The notes under the pieces were generated by a model, which was not told where the DNA came from, made no database searches, and saw only the letters and a program-made list of their open reading frames with translations. The position numbers and the translations under genes are program-made. 64,000 nucleotides of DNA from Caenorhabditis elegans. Its lineage: Eukaryota > Nematoda > Chromadorea > Rhabditida > Rhabditidae. Location of the stretch: contig NC_003282.8 in assembly GCF_000002985.6 (NCBI RefSeq), positions 16,058,001-16,122,000 on the forward strand. Reading direction: 5' to 3'. Positions 11,494 through 24,699 of this stretch are shown piece by piece. The first letter of the stretch is position 1. Each line of letters starts with the position of its first letter.

Positions 11494-12534
11494 ACACTTC
11501 CGCATTGAAGAAAAAGAAGTTTACCACTTCATGAAACAGTAAAAAATTTGAAAAAGTCGTTAAAGTCGTTAAAACTCGATTTCAACAAAAATTCGTATTT
11601 GGAAACATTTATTTAATATAGAACAGAATATCACTAGGTTGTTGTGCAGTTGCTGGATTACTATTTGGCAAAATCTGAATTTTATAAATAAAGCATAAAC
11701 AAAGCGTTGACTATTTAAAAACTAAATGAAAATGTTAAACATTACGGTTTTCCACATACGCCAAAAGTAATAACTACATCTTGGTAGAAGCCTGTTCACA
11801 ATTTTTACGGCTAATTGGAGATCATAGGCAAAAGGCGTAGGCAGGCAGACATGAATCATCACGGAAATCTTATTTCGTGGACAATATTTGGAATTCAAGA
11901 AAATTCCGTTTTTGCTTTTCCTCAAAACATGAGAGAGGCATATTTTTAGATATAACTATCTGATTGTGTAAACATAGAAAAAATAACTCAAGGAGCATAA
12001 AAAACCTTCAGAACGTAGGAATGGATATAACAATCAATAAAACAACATTGCGAAACAGAGAAAAATTTGGTGATATTTTTGAAAATTTCAGTTTAATTCC
12101 TGTTTCACACGAATTATGAAGTTTCTGCATGAGTAGAAACGGAGACTTCTATAAATTCCAATTTGAAATGAAAAGAATCTAGTTTTTCATAATTAAAAAA
12201 TATAAAAAATATTTTAATACAGACAAAATAACCTTTTCGGCAATTGTATAATTGGTATTTTCATTTAGGAAAGTAGCCTGCTTTTCCACTTTCATAGTTT
12301 TTGAAGAAGTGAAACTATTCATCAAACTGAAGTTTTTAGTAATTTTTTTGGGTGATTTTTAGCGAAATGTTTTTCATTAGTAACTCAATCGCCAATGAAA
12401 CAATGATAATTTTTTTGGAATTCCGATTTTAGTTAAAAGTTGATATATTTTATGACGAACTTTCTGAAAAAAACGTGATAAGCACAATGAACGATAGTAA
12501 ATTACTGGTATCCTAAGTAGTAAAAAATGCGCCG

Positions 12535-12555
12535 TGAACCGGTTTGAATGAATGA
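12535..12555 (-). ncRNA. predicted 21U-RNA locus
   Basis: Octamer 12595-12602, spacing 40 nt. Confidence 0.5.
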
Positions 12556-12774
12556 TTGTTTCTAATGAACCAAGTCAAAACTAAAGGAGTTATGTGAAAC
12601 AGCAAAGAAAGTTAATTTTCAAAATAAAAATTCTGGTTTTTGAAAATTGCAATAAAAATTGAAAATTGCACAATTTCACATAGTTCTTAAAAATTGTAGT
12701 TTTGTTTCAGTTGTTCAATAAATGTTTCCTGCGTGCCCAGTTTTATATACAACGTTTTTTTTTAAATTCCCTTA

Positions 12775-12795
12775 GACCTCATGGAAAAAATGACA
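12775..12795 (-). ncRNA. predicted 21U-RNA locus
   Basis: Octamer 12834-12841, spacing 39 nt. Confidence 0.5.
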
Positions 12796-13127
12796 CTGAA
12801 ACATTTTAGAAATGAATTACTAAATCAAAGTTTTGAAACAGTGGTTTTTTTTCTGCAAATTGGAAATCATAGTTGGTTTATTCAGATGTTCTCTTCTATA
12901 ATTTTTTTTGAGTTTTGTTTTTTTTTCAGAGATAAAATTTATATTTTATATTTTTTGATATTTATATTTTTTTTTAAATAAAATATATTTTCTTTTTGTA
13001 CTGGTTTCAGTTTATTCAATGCCCAGTTTTCTATTTAGAAGCATTTCATTTTTTAATGTGTCACAAAATTCCATTTTCTTTGATTTTTTAACAGCTTTTC
13101 CATAACTACAGCATACGTTTCGGAATT

Positions 13128-13148
13128 AAGGTGTTTTATTGCTTAAAA
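13128..13148 (-). ncRNA. predicted 21U-RNA locus
   Basis: Octamer 13186-13193, spacing 38 nt. Confidence 0.45.
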
Positions 13149-13582
13149 CTAACAAAATTTTACTGTTTCTGTGAGTCTTCAAGGTTGAAACAGTATTGCA
13201 CAAGTAATTGCTTAAGATGCCGTTTTTTTTTAAAATTAATTATTGAATTTAATTCACGTTTAGATAGTTTGAAGTTTTAAAGTTGATCGAAAGAGTCAAA
13301 AATCGATTTTTATAAAAAATTATTTGAAACGGCAAAAAATTTAGAAAAACATTGCACTAATACCACATTAACGGTGTAAATGAAATAGTTTTAAAGTATA
13401 CATGTGAAACTGCAATTTTTTTTGTGAAAATATAGAAACATTTTGTGAATTAAAATACTAAGAAAACAAAAAATAAGCTTTGTACCTGTGTTGTTCGGAC
13501 GTTTTAAAATGTTTTTTGTGATTTATAATATAATTTTTTGATTTAGTTGCTGAAAATGTTCAATTCTAAATAATGCTTACAA

Positions 13583-13603
13583 CTGGCAAGATTTATGGGA
13601 AAA
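13583..13603 (-). ncRNA. predicted 21U-RNA locus
   Basis: Octamer 13642-13649, spacing 39 nt. Confidence 0.5.
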
Positions 13604-13799
13604 GTAATTGAAAGATGCTGAGCATAATAATATGGGCAGTTTGAAACAGGGACTTTTTTTAAAATTCAAGTCAAGTGTTAGGAAATGGGTAAAGTGGGAG
13701 CAAAATAAGCTTAAAATCTGCAAAAGAGACTGAGAAAAGATATATATTTCAAATTTTCGACTAGATGTCGTGAGAATATGTACTACACATTCACAAGAT

Positions 13800-13950
13800 A
13801 GTTTAATATCTGATATTATGCACTCTATGGTGCACAGCACGCTATCATTTAACCACACAACCTTTGAAATGTCGGCTGCAGGCCGATAGGTGTGATAGTG
13901 TAACAATTGCATGGCTTTCAATTGGGAACACCTCACTGGAAAATATTGAA
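13800..13950 (-). pseudogene. isolated exon-like island, unrecognised
   Basis: A GC-balanced patch preceded on the minus strand by a TTTTCCAG acceptor. Two frames are open: one gives RCSQLKAMQLLHYHTYRPAA, the other EVFPIESHAIVTLSHLSACS followed by RHFKG and a possible GTTGTG donor. The second faintly recalls an F-box helix but lacks a convincing match. No partner exon was found. Confidence 0.25.
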
Positions 13951-13972
13951 CTTTTCTGATTTTTTTTGGGAA

Positions 13973-13993
13973 GCGGGACAGACAAAGTACAAA
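13973..13993 (-). ncRNA. predicted 21U-RNA locus
   Basis: Octamer 14033-14040, spacing 40 nt. Confidence 0.5.
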
Positions 13994-14525
13994 TCGAAAA
14001 TTCCAGGTATATCCAGAGATTTGAAAATATAATGAAACAGAGTGAAAAAATAATAATAACAGTGAGCAAAAAAATTACGACTTTTTCAAGACAAAAATGT
14101 TAAATTACAGTGACAACTTCATTTCTAGATTTTTTAATATCACGGGCAATTTTTAACAAGACAGAACTATTTCAGAAACAGAATTTTCAATTTGCAAAAA
14201 TTCCAGGTATGTATATCAAGAGATTTGAAAAAAATGAAACAGTCAGTGAAAAATAATAATTTTGGAAAACTTTAGAAGATATTACTCAATTTCACAGATG
14301 TTGAATTTTATTTTTTTATTACTTTCAGTTAACAGTCTATTTTTTGACTTCAGCACAAAACAGGTCCAGCTATATCTGAAAAATTACAATTCACAAGATT
14401 TTCATATTTTCTAAATTCTTCTAAGTTGTTTTATTCAAATATGTTACTTTTTATGGCGTATTAATTCGCTTGTTGATACAAAGCCTATTAAAATAGACAT
14501 CAAAACAGTGAGAATTTTTTTAACG

Positions 14526-14546
14526 GGAATCATAATAACAATCCAA
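14526..14546 (-). ncRNA. predicted 21U-RNA locus, duplicate pair member A
   Basis: Octamer 14584-14591, spacing 38 nt, CATT at the start. The upstream 38 nt are nearly identical to those of the locus at 15218-15238. Confidence 0.6.
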
Positions 14547-14676
14547 ATGTTTTACACTGTTCCGTTTTATTTTGAGAACATAGTGAAACAGACAGTGGAT
14601 ATCATAGAAATGTCATAATTATTATGTTTTGGGTTTCGGGAAATATCCTAAAGACAAATTGAAAATTTCCACAACT

Positions 14677-14697
14677 TTTGTCTTCCCCAAATAAATA
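14677..14697 (-). ncRNA. predicted 21U-RNA locus
   Basis: Octamer 14737-14744, spacing 40 nt. Confidence 0.5.
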
Positions 14698-15217
14698 TTG
14701 AATTATATAAATAAGTAAACAAATTTCAAAAAACAGTGAAACAGTGAGCAAAAAATTACGACTTTTTCAAAAAACAGTTAATTTACAGTAGCTACTTCAT
14801 TTCTAGATTTTTTAATGTCACGGGCCATTTTCCACAAGACAGAACTATTTCAGAAACAGAATTTTCAATTTATAAAAATTCCAGGTATGTATATCCTTAG
14901 ATTCAAAACTATAATAAAACAGGCAGTGGAAAAAAAACATTCAGAAAACTTTAGAAGATTCTCGATGAAACCGAGATAACGTCCACAGATGTTGAATTTT
15001 TTCACTTATTTCAATTAATATGCTCATTCTTTTGACTTTAGCACAAAATAGGTCCAGCTAAATCTGAAAAAAAATATAATTGACAAGATTTTCAGATTTT
15101 CTAAATGCTTCAAAGTTGTTTGATTCGAATGTGTTATTTTTTGAGAAGTTCTAATATGCTTGGTAATACCAAACCTTTTATAACAACACATCAAAACAGT
15201 GAGAAACATTTTTAACG

Positions 15218-15238
15218 GGAATACAGACTGCGATTGAA
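15218..15238 (-). ncRNA. predicted 21U-RNA locus, duplicate pair member B
   Basis: Octamer 15276-15283, spacing 38 nt, TATT at the start. Flanks match the locus at 14526-14546, but the 21-nt body does not. Confidence 0.6.
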
Positions 15239-15490
15239 ATATTTTACACTGTTCCGTTTTATTTTGAGAACATTGTGAAACAGGGCATCACAGAAATATG
15301 AAAATTATGTAGAATTATGTTTTGGGCTTTTGAAATTTAAAAAAAAAAATAATTCAATACCTTTCAGAAAATAGTGAAACAGTGATCAAAAATTACGACT
15401 TTTTCTAAAAACAGTTAATTTACAGTGGCAACTTCATTTCTAGATTGTTACACTTTTTCACAAGAACATAACTATTTTATGAACTAAATT

Positions 15491-16500
15491 TTCAAGTTTT
15501 CAAGTGTGAATGGTTCACGCAGTCAGCAGTCATGTAGCAAGCTAAATTCACATTTCTAGTCTTTCCGGAGCACAACTGATTACTTCATAATTTTCAACGT
15601 ATATAAACTTGATAGAAAGGGTACTTTCACTGCGATGTATTGTTAAGAAATTTCATATTCAGAATTTATTAAGTTAACGAAACAGTATTAAAAAAATTCA
15701 CACCTAGGTCTGTGCTAATATTCGAATACAGACTTTTGATTAAATTTCCTCAAAAACATCGAAATTATCAAATGTACAGTAATATTTTGTTTGATGACCA
15801 CACTCCAAAAAGAATTAACATCTCGACCTTTCTCCAATTTACAAACATAATGAAACTGGTGGAAATTTTTTATTTATTTTAGTACTCCACTGCACAGGTT
15901 TTCTGGTCCGAAAACTATGGTAAACGTAATTTTAATCTTAAATAAACAATCTAACATTGCAAACACAATTTCTTACCTCAAAACTTCACCTGAAAAGTTC
16001 AAATCACATGGTGCAATATTAAAAGAGTGTAGGCATGTAGGCATTGTAAAAAAACAATTCAAAGTTTTGTTTAAAAAAATTTAATTGTCGAGTCCTTCAA
16101 GTCGTGAAATATGTCTTTGAAAATGATTGATTTTTTAAAAGTTATGTAAAACAGTGGAATTTTTATTGAAATTATAATTGTTTGCAATGGATTATTTCAT
16201 TTTTTAAAATACCTGTTCATTCAACAATTTTTTGAATCAAGATTCTAAATTACAAAATGGTGGAAATTTCGAATAGAACTTCCAAAATTAAACAGAGTCC
16301 TATAAATCTCAAAAAATGAGAAAAATATTATAAAAAACGGAGCCTAATATACAGCGAAATGTCATAGGAAAATATTGATTTTTAAATTAACCATCGGAAA
16401 CAGTAAAACTTAATTATGAAAAATAGCTGAACAATATAGTTAAATCCATAAAAATTAATTTGAATTTAAGATAATTGGATTATCGAAACAAAAAATAGAT
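15491..16500. other. AT-rich piRNA-type DNA, no gene
   Basis: Only inexact octamers seen (CGAAACAG 15678, TAAAACAG 16147, GGAAACAG 16394). Confidence 0.5.
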
Positions 16501-16509
16501 CGAAACCCT

Positions 16510-16705
16510 GAACTACAGGGTGTATTTCAAAAAGTACCTGTGGGCAAGTTGTGGGCGAGTCAGAGAGGCGGTTCGCGTACTGGGGAGGTGCCATCTGCCT
16601 GGAAAGAGGGTAACCTCTAGTAGGTGAGCATATGATGTTACAAGTACCATCAGCATAGTTGGCACATCTCCAATATTTATGACGTTTTTGAAGGGAGGAT
16701 TCATG
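16510..16705 (-). pseudogene. GC-balanced exon-like island, unrecognised
   Basis: Two overlapping open frames on the minus strand. One is cysteine-rich (YWRCANYADGTCNIICSPTR, then LSDSPTTCPQ before a GTACTT donor). The other is hydrophobic (NIGDVPTMLMVLVTSYAHLL). Base composition contrasts with the flanks. I cannot choose the frame or name a family. Confidence 0.25.
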
Positions 16706-16797
16706 CAACTTATTGATTAAGTGTGAGGGAGAAAAATGGCTCTATTCATGTCTTCACGTCGATCTGTGCATTTGATGTTTGATACTTTAATCAAGTA

Positions 16798-16818
16798 GAT
16801 GATATTGAAGAAAAAATA
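16798..16818 (-). ncRNA. predicted 21U-RNA locus
   Basis: Octamer 16856-16863, spacing 38 nt. Confidence 0.45.
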
Positions 16819-19230
16819 TCAAACAGAAAACACAGCTGGACATTTAACAATATCGTGAAACAGTTGGAAATTTGAATTTTGATAATTGTGCCTAGAAGAT
16901 AATTGTGCCTTCAATATGATTCTAAAACTAGATTATATGTACTAATCCAATTTTGAGAAAAATTTTATTTAGAAATTTGAATTTTGTTTTATGTTTGGCT
17001 CTCTGCCAAAAAAATTTGACAGTTCCTTTGTCATTATATCGTTTCCATTCCATTAAAATGTTGTCTGCCGGCCACCCGGGTCAAAAACATCCCATTATAA
17101 AACATTATAATTGAGTTCAAAAAAAAAATGGCTGGCAGAGTTTTATAATTTTCTCTGCAAAGTAAGATCTAGGCCTGCATTTAAGTATCAAAGTTTTGAA
17201 TGAAGCTTATAACTCTTGGAAGAGCTCAAGGATTAGTAAAGTGTTAGTTTTGTATTCATTTTATAAAGAATGTGAAAAAGATTAAAATTGAGATTAGAAT
17301 GATGATACAAAAATTACAATAATAATGTGTTTCATCGAACATCTTTAAAATGTGCATGTGAAACAGTATTTTTAACTTTTCGTGAAATTGACAAAAATAT
17401 ATCATTTATCTGTTTCCGGTTGTCGAAAAATGTACCTCGTTTTGAAAGAACTTATTATATGTGTTGCATAGGATGCAGAAAACTCCCTTGCCCCAGTATA
17501 AATATAAAAATAACAAGTTTTCAGAATATTGAGATTTATTTCTTGTTAGCATTCCGTTTAGTTTGAAATTCAATAAAAAATTGTATTTATCTCCCAAAAA
17601 ATACTGTTTCGCGAAGTTTTTATAAATATTAAGAGGTTCCCAAACAGTAGTTTCGCAAGACAAAAAACCTCTTTTATTCTGTTTTTACATTCCCACAAGT
17701 TGCATTAGAAATTTTTGAAATTGAAATAACACAAGAAATTTTCAAACCAAGGTTCCGAAAAAATCTATATTTTTTGTTTCCTTGCCTTATTATGATAAGA
17801 GGTATTTTATTATTTTTGGCAGTAATCTAAAAGAGTCAAAAATTGAAACACGAACCTGGACGACGTAAAACAGTTAGAAAGAAACTATAAAAATTTTAAA
17901 TTTACTTTTTGAAAATTAAAATTAAAAACAATGAGAAATGGGGTGCCTGACAAAAGATATAGTGCAAAAACAAATAAATTAAAAAAACGTTTGAACCTTT
18001 TTTTTCTGAACATTCAAAAAAAACATTTTTTACAATGTCAGAATTAATATGAGTAAAGTAGCTATCCAGCGAGTAAAAACAAAACGGAAATAACTTCAAG
18101 TACAGCTACGCTTTTTAACTTTTCAGTGAAAAAGTAATTTTTTATTTTGCTCGAAACTCAGTGTAGCACACGTGTTATTCATAAATCATTGACACCATAT
18201 ACCGTAAAAGTCGCCACTATTTCAAATTTGACAAAAATTTAGTGAAACAGAGTGGGCGGAATGAAAGTTTCAATTCATCTAAAACGAAGAACATATATTT
18301 TTTGTGAAAAAAGAAGTGAAGCGATGAAAACAAAATGAAACTTTCCAAGAATTCTAAACTCAATATCCAATATCGATCGATGCACTAAGTTTTTACTAAG
18401 TTTTACTAAAGTTTTAAAAATCATACCAATGACCACCCATAAAAAACTGTTACCAAATTCAAAAAATTACTTTATGGAATATGTGCAACGGATATTTTTT
18501 TTTCCATTTTTTGAATGTTATTAAAAAAATCAATGGAAGGCGCGTGGCGGGACCATTTCGTATAAATGATTCCTCCTTTAAAGTTGTAAAAGTGGGAAAA
18601 AATACACCGCATCAAAAATCTACCAAATTACTTGCAAACTTGAATTTTTGAAGCCCTATACATTTATGAAATATACAACCAAAAATATTTAGATTGTGGG
18701 GATTTTCAAATTCAATTGAAGAATATGAAAAAAAAATGAAACAAAATGAAATGTTGAACAGACTTCCACGGACAATTCGGACGTTATATCTGAAAATTTG
18801 TAGTTCAATCTTCGAAATTACCAAATTTAACTGTTTGCAATGGTTATCTTATAGCTTCTGGTGATATTGAACTAGTGACAATAATATTCGTCTGATATCA
18901 ACTAGACACACCAGCATCAGTTCTTCTAGAAATTTCAAAATTTCAGAAAAAAATCGATATTTTTTCAGATTTTTCTCCGTTTCAAGATCTTGATTAATGT
19001 TTCAAACAATTGTGCTCTTCAATAATTCCCAACTTTGTAATCCTTTTCATCAGATTTTTTTTTGTCAATTAGGAGATCTTAAAATTAAGTGCGAAATTTT
19101 TTGAAACTTCGATCGCCGATTTGTTTTTATTTTTTAGAAATTTCATTACTACTTTTCCAATGATTTTTCAAAACTTTTTTTTGAATAAACAGGCTCGAAC
19201 TTTAAAATATATTTAAAATAAGAAAAAACA

Positions 19231-19251
19231 CATATTACACACATGCTTTGA
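19231..19251 (-). ncRNA. predicted 21U-RNA locus
   Basis: Octamer 19290-19297, spacing 39 nt. Confidence 0.5.
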
Positions 19252-20398
19252 TTGAAAAAAGCCTTCATTTGAAACATTCATCAAGTTTTTGAAACAGGAT
19301 TTTTTTTGAAAAGTCATAATTTATTTTTGCATATTGAAACAAATTTGAAACGGTTAATCAAACAGATATGAAATCAAAATATACACTTTCATTATTTGCA
19401 TTCGAGTTTCCCATTGTGCTAATGTGTGAAAATTTATGAACAGAATAGAATTGTTTGAAATTTCAAAATTCAAATTTGCTTAATAAAAACCCTCTGCAGT
19501 TAAAAAAATTGCCCAAAATTATCAATAACTTGAAATGTTCACATAAAATTATATGGATAATGCGAAACAGTGTAAAATGGGTTACATTTCAGTTCTTTGG
19601 CGTATTTCGGCTGAAATATGGGCCATGATTTTCTATGATTTTTATACGAAAAATGGGTTTTTTTTTTCAAACTGAATTTGTTTAGTTACTGTTGAAAAAT
19701 AATATGAAATATCGAATTTACCAATTTATTAAACTAGCCGAGGGAAATTAGCCGCTAGCCAAAATAACCTTTAACAAATTATATGTTGCGATTTTTCCCA
19801 AGAATTTGTTTTAGATGTTTCAGAATATTAATACATTTTATTTCAACTATAGTCAACATTCACATAATCATATAGCTTTTAAAAAACTTGATTCTTCACA
19901 GAGAGTTAGATTTTTTAGATTTTAGTTGGCATTTTTCAAAAATTGAAGTTTTAATAGAGATAGTTGATTTTTAAAGAAAAACCTAGTGAATTTGAAAACA
20001 GCAGCATAATAAAAACGTCTTGTTTCAGCATGTTGATTTATTGCTTTAATTTTAAAAGACGTTATTTATTTTCTGATATCAGGTTTTGATTTGTAACAAT
20101 GAAACTAGAAACTGTAAAAAGTTTGAAAAAGTATTGCAAATTTTCTAACAATTTGTTGCTAAAACCAAACAAAAACATTAATGAATAACTTGAGATAAAA
20201 ACAAAAATTACCGTTTCAAATTTTTGGTTTAAAAAATTACAATTTTTATAGCTTCAATAGTTGTGCTTTATACACTCGATTTCAAAACTATGGTTTAAAA
20301 TCATTTACTTCTCAAAACACCATGAAATTGTAGTTTTAGAGAGAAAAAAAATGCAATTGATCACTTCAAAAAAAGAGACTTTAGCAAGTCAATATCAA

Positions 20399-20590
20399 AA
20401 ACCCAAACTTTTAGGAAAAATCTTTAAACATCCGTAAAACAGTTCATTTTCCGATTCTAATTGAAAAATATATAACTCTTGGATTCATCTTATCGGTGTT
20501 ATTTAAATAGTTATTAGATGCACCTATAGAATGTTTTTTATTTTGCTTCGAAAATTTTTGTAGAAATTCTGAAACGGCATTTTTTCATAA
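20399..20590. repeat. dispersed duplicate, copy 1 (partner 32032-32272)
   Basis: Shares AACTTTTAGGAA, CATCCGTAAAACAGT, CATTTTCCGATT, TTCATCTTATCGGTGTTATT and GAAACGGCATTTTTTCA in order with 32032-32272, which has about 50 extra bases near its middle. Confidence 0.85.
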
Positions 20591-20833
20591 AACATATAAC
20601 ACGTTTTTGGACACTTCAGAAGCCCAATTGTTTCCTAAAATTAAATTCAGTGTTTTTCTCTTTGAAAAACATATTTGTCAAATGGTTAGTTTGAGGAAAT
20701 TGGCGACTACACTACTTAAAGGCCCACACATTTTTTTCGCTATTCAAATCTTCCTCAAAGTTTTTATTTGCGGAAATTTTTTTCACTGTTTCACATTTCC
20801 TTCAATTTTTTTTTTCTTTTACTCAATAGTCAA

Positions 20834-20854
20834 TCACATAGACGTATCTTCCTC
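20834..20854 (+). ncRNA. predicted 21U-RNA locus
   Basis: Octamer 20786-20793, spacing 41 nt, CAAT at the start. Confidence 0.5.
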
Positions 20855-21259
20855 GTGATCATAGTTTTGCAATATTGCCATTGAGAGTTCCAATGAAAAA
20901 TTGAATTATTTCAAATTCAATAAAAACCTTAACCTATTCAGATTTTGTTTGTTCTTCTTATAGGGGATGTGACCAAAAATTTAGTAGGCCTTCTATTTTG
21001 CTCAGAGTTCGAAAAAATTAAACACTTTTTTTTATCTCAAAGATTGTTAAAACGGAATATTTTTCCGAAAAAAAACCACTTTTTTAAGATTTCTATTTAT
21101 TTTTAACGGAACTTCAGAGTATGTTTGAAGTTTTGTTAATTTCAGTGTTTCTAAAATTTCTATTTATTCTGGAATTTTTTAAACCAAAGTTGATTTCCAA
21201 TAAAAATATTTTCTGTTTCAACATTTACTTATAGTTATTTTATTCTTCTGCCGTGTTGA

Positions 21260-21280
21260 TAAGCGTAATGTGTCGGACGC
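21260..21280 (+). ncRNA. predicted 21U-RNA locus
   Basis: Octamer 21213-21220, spacing 40 nt, TGAT at the start. Confidence 0.5.
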
Positions 21281-21411
21281 TAATCTTGGGCATTTGTCTT
21301 TCACAATTTGTGTGCTCTTCACATACTGACGCTAAAAAAAATTGAAATTCTGCAGAAAGTTATTTTCTGTTTCAATATGTTTATTTATCTCCAAGTTGTG
21401 ATTTTCATCGT

Positions 21412-21432
21412 TACACAATTAACGAGAATCAC
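21412..21432 (+). ncRNA. predicted 21U-RNA locus
   Basis: Octamer 21367-21374, spacing 38 nt, CGTT at the start. Confidence 0.5.
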
Positions 21433-24400
21433 TTCTTATAATTTCTATTCTGATGCAATTTCACTGTAGGTTGCTCACACAGTGCGCAACTACAGTACGG
21501 TACTTTAATTTTGCTAGTTTTGTAAATAGTACACAAAAATATTATATTCCAAAATTTGGTTTTTAAAACCATCCAGACCACCTAAATTCTAAGCAGCACA
21601 ATTTACAAAAAAACACCAAAAAGTAAAATTTAGTAAATAATGTTTCACATACTTATTTAAAATTAGTTGATATGCACAATATTATTAATAAACAACAACA
21701 AAAATTACCCTATGTATTAGAATTGCTCCAAATGAACCTTCATTGAAAAAATAATGTAAATATTCTTTTAAAAATTCAGATAAAAATTAATATACTTTTT
21801 CAGATTCCTTATATGTATTGGAATGGGGTTTTGGTTGTAGTGATAGTGATAGAACATACAATTTTAGAGAGAAATAGTACTATTCGCTGAAAAGTTAAAT
21901 GTGCTATAAACTTCAAGAAATTCTACATTAGAATTACGGTAGACTTTTTTTGAAATTGAACACGAGTTTGGACCGCGCCATCGAAATTCCAAACTTTAAA
22001 AAAATGTCACTATTCCGCACTGTTTCATATTCTTGTTTTGATTGCCGTTTTTTTTCAACCATTAAATAACATAAATTATGCTATAACACTTTACTTTTAC
22101 AAAACTCCAGTATTTCGATAGTTTTGGAGGAAAATTTGTTTTTGCTCTATACTTTTATACTTTTTTCATTGTGTAGAACTTTTAGAAAAAACGACAAGAA
22201 AAAGTAAGTTAAATATTGTCACTGTTTCGAAAACATTATATATTAACAACGTTTTGTATTTTGATCGATGTTCCCGTGATATTCAGGGTCACACGGATCT
22301 GTAGATATTGTAGATACAAAATGGTTCTTTACAAAACATACTAATTTTCCATAACAGAAATTCATTTCTACATTCTTCAATTCTAGAATTTTTAATAGAT
22401 AATTTTGTTAGAGAGACGCAGACATCTAGAGATTATCGTTAAAAAATTTAGATTAGAAAAAAAAAATAGGAACATCGAGGAAAAAACGAAAACTCATTAG
22501 AAAATTGCGAGTTTTGAGTTTTTCATACATTAATCTAGATTAACGGCTCTTATTGTAAAAAAAGACGCTATATTATCAGTAAATTGAAAATTGAAAAAAT
22601 TCGAATTTATTTTCAAAAAATTGAGGCATATGTTTCAATTTGCCGATATAACCAACTGATACTAAATGTGACAATACACTTGTAAGGTAATCAAACAATT
22701 ATAAATCGGTATAAAGTCAGAAAATTCACCAAAAACTGCACTACATTTCATGTTACTCATAAATGTGAGAAGATAGAAAACAAGATGAGAGACGCAGACA
22801 CCATGAATGTTTTTTTCTGGGTCTCTTCAATTCATTTTTTCCATTTGTGTGTTCCGGCGGTTCTGATCGTTCTGATCAATATTAGAAAAAATTATATGCA
22901 CTGTTTCAAAACAATGAATTAAAAACAGTTTTTGAAAAATTGATGAATTGTATTCACTTTTCAAAAAAAAATTAAGGTTTCGAAAATACACGTTTCACAC
23001 AGCTGATATTATTTCCGAAAAATGAAAAAAAAATAGATATGTAAAACAAACAGCAGAAGAAATGCCAACGGAAGAAAAACAACAAAAAAAGTTCTATTTC
23101 AAATTTTTAATAAATTGATGAACTTTATAAACTGATAATGTATATGTAGTAACGATAGTGCGGGAACGTGATTTCAGACTTTTCAAAAATTCAAAGGGAA
23201 TTTTTCCATTCTTGCAATATCCAATGAATTTGAAAAATTAAGAAAGAATCTGAATTGAAAAAAAAATGTTGCAATGTCTCGATATTTTCTACTGTAACAA
23301 ACTTTAGCACTTTTCCTACATTTTTTTTATTAAAAAAAAAGAACTTCTCTGAAGCCGAATAATTCTACAAATTCGGAAAATATTATGTATTTTGAATTTT
23401 CCTGAACTAAAAAGGTTTGATTTGAACGTTATCTAGTTATGTACAAAATTCACATAGTTATGAGCAAACTATCGGGAAAATATGTGAATATTCCAAAAAA
23501 AAATTTTCAACTAAATCCTGTTCCACAATGTTGATTTAACATGTGGAAATTATCTTAAATTCAATTTATCCACACGGCTATCAGTTTGTAATAAATATCT
23601 ATTGAAGCCACCAAAAAATGTTTCAAAAAAAACTAAGACTTACGTTTTTTCTTATTCAAAGAAATAATTTGTTGTTTGAATATATTTCAGAATGTAGATA
23701 TATTCTGCAAAAACTAAATAAACTAATTCTGAATACCGATTTTCCTAAGAAGTCTGAACGTCTAAAGATCTGACAAGTTTGAAAAAAAAATTAAAAATCT
23801 TGTTTCAGAATGCTCATTTGAAACATGAAAATTTTGAAAACTCTAATATCCAGAAAAAGTTCAGTTTTAGATGGGTGAAGTGTAAAAAACTACAATAATT
23901 TTTTTTAATGAATAGAAAGTGGAACAGTTTCTCCTAAAAATCAGATTATGTCAAATTTTTTAAGAATTTCTGTTTCAAACGCTACTCAAATACTGACGCC
24001 TTTGTTGAACCGAAGTTGAATTCGAACTCCGCAAGTAGGCTTTATATGAATACAATTTTATAGCGGCCGTTATATACTGGGTTGAAGTCAATTTCAATTT
24101 TTAAGATGCGGCCTGGTGTTTTCATTTGAAAATCCCAGCTTACTTTAGAAATGAAAAATAATTTTATCATTTTCGCCATTTCTATAAAAACGTGTTTCAA
24201 TTCAAATTTTCATTAATAATAAATTTCACCCAAATGTGGTCAATTTTTGTCATTCATTCACTTTTTATAATCAGATTATACAGAATACAATTTTTCAACA
24301 TTTGACATGGTCCTCTCAATTATTTCTGATTTTTTTCCAACTTAAATCAATTTTCTGAAACAGTAAACTACTTTTGACTGGAATCTACTTATTTCCCAGC

Positions 24401-24678
24401 GTTTTCCAACTTTCTAATCTACACCAATTTTTTCACAATTTGACACGCGTTTTTGTGCATTTTGTTTTTTTGTCTGAATTCAAAAATGTTACTAAATAGT
24501 TTTTTCTGAAATATTTCATGTAAAACTGAGTTGTTAGTTTTTAAAGCTTTTTAATAAAAAAACTCAAAACAAAACGATCAAACGTTGAAAAATGGAACTT
24601 CTTTGAAAATACCAGAAAAATTTTAAAAAAACTGTTTCAGAATTTTGATTTATGTCATGAAATTATAAAAAACTTCAA

Positions 24679-24699
24679 TTGGTCTGTGGTCTGTATCTT
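24679..24699 (+). ncRNA. predicted 21U-RNA locus
   Basis: Octamer 24632-24639, spacing 40 nt, CAAT at the start. Confidence 0.55.

Larger units (their letters stand above)
14030..15490. repeat. tandem duplication of 21U-RNA units, about 2.1 copies
   Basis: The block beginning GTGAGCAAAAAAATTACGAC recurs at 14058, 14743 and (as GTGATCAAAAATTACGAC) 15378, so periods are about 685 and 635 bp. Later blocks match too: ACTTCATTTCTAG with ACAAGACAGAACTATTTCAG, and AGCACAAAAYAGGTCCAGCT at 14353 and 15041. Each unit carries octamer promoters. The copies are diverged but readily alignable. Confidence 0.85.
10574..19297 (-). promoter_or_regulatory. 21U-RNA promoter cluster, mostly leftward
   Basis: Exact TGAAACAG on the plus strand starts at 10574, 11532, 12595, 12834, 13186, 13642, 14033, 14235, 14584, 14737, 15276, 15375, 16856, 17359, 18243 and 19290. 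CTGTTTCA occurs only at 11128 and 12100. Single-mismatch forms (CGAAACAG, TAAAACAG) are also frequent. The octamer is the core of the upstream motif of C. elegans type 1 21U-RNAs, each locus being its own short RNA polymerase II unit. For the individual predictions in this list I required YRNT whose T lies 38-42 nt from the octamer. Confidence 0.8.
16711..20398. other. AT-rich piRNA-type DNA, no gene
   Basis: Octamers at 16856, 17359, 18243 and 19290, all leftward. A slightly GC-richer patch at 17060-17110 is unexplained. Confidence 0.5.

Noticed and set aside
12781-12981. 66-residue plus-strand frame
   Set aside because: Phenylalanine-rich T-run translation overlapping an octamer unit.
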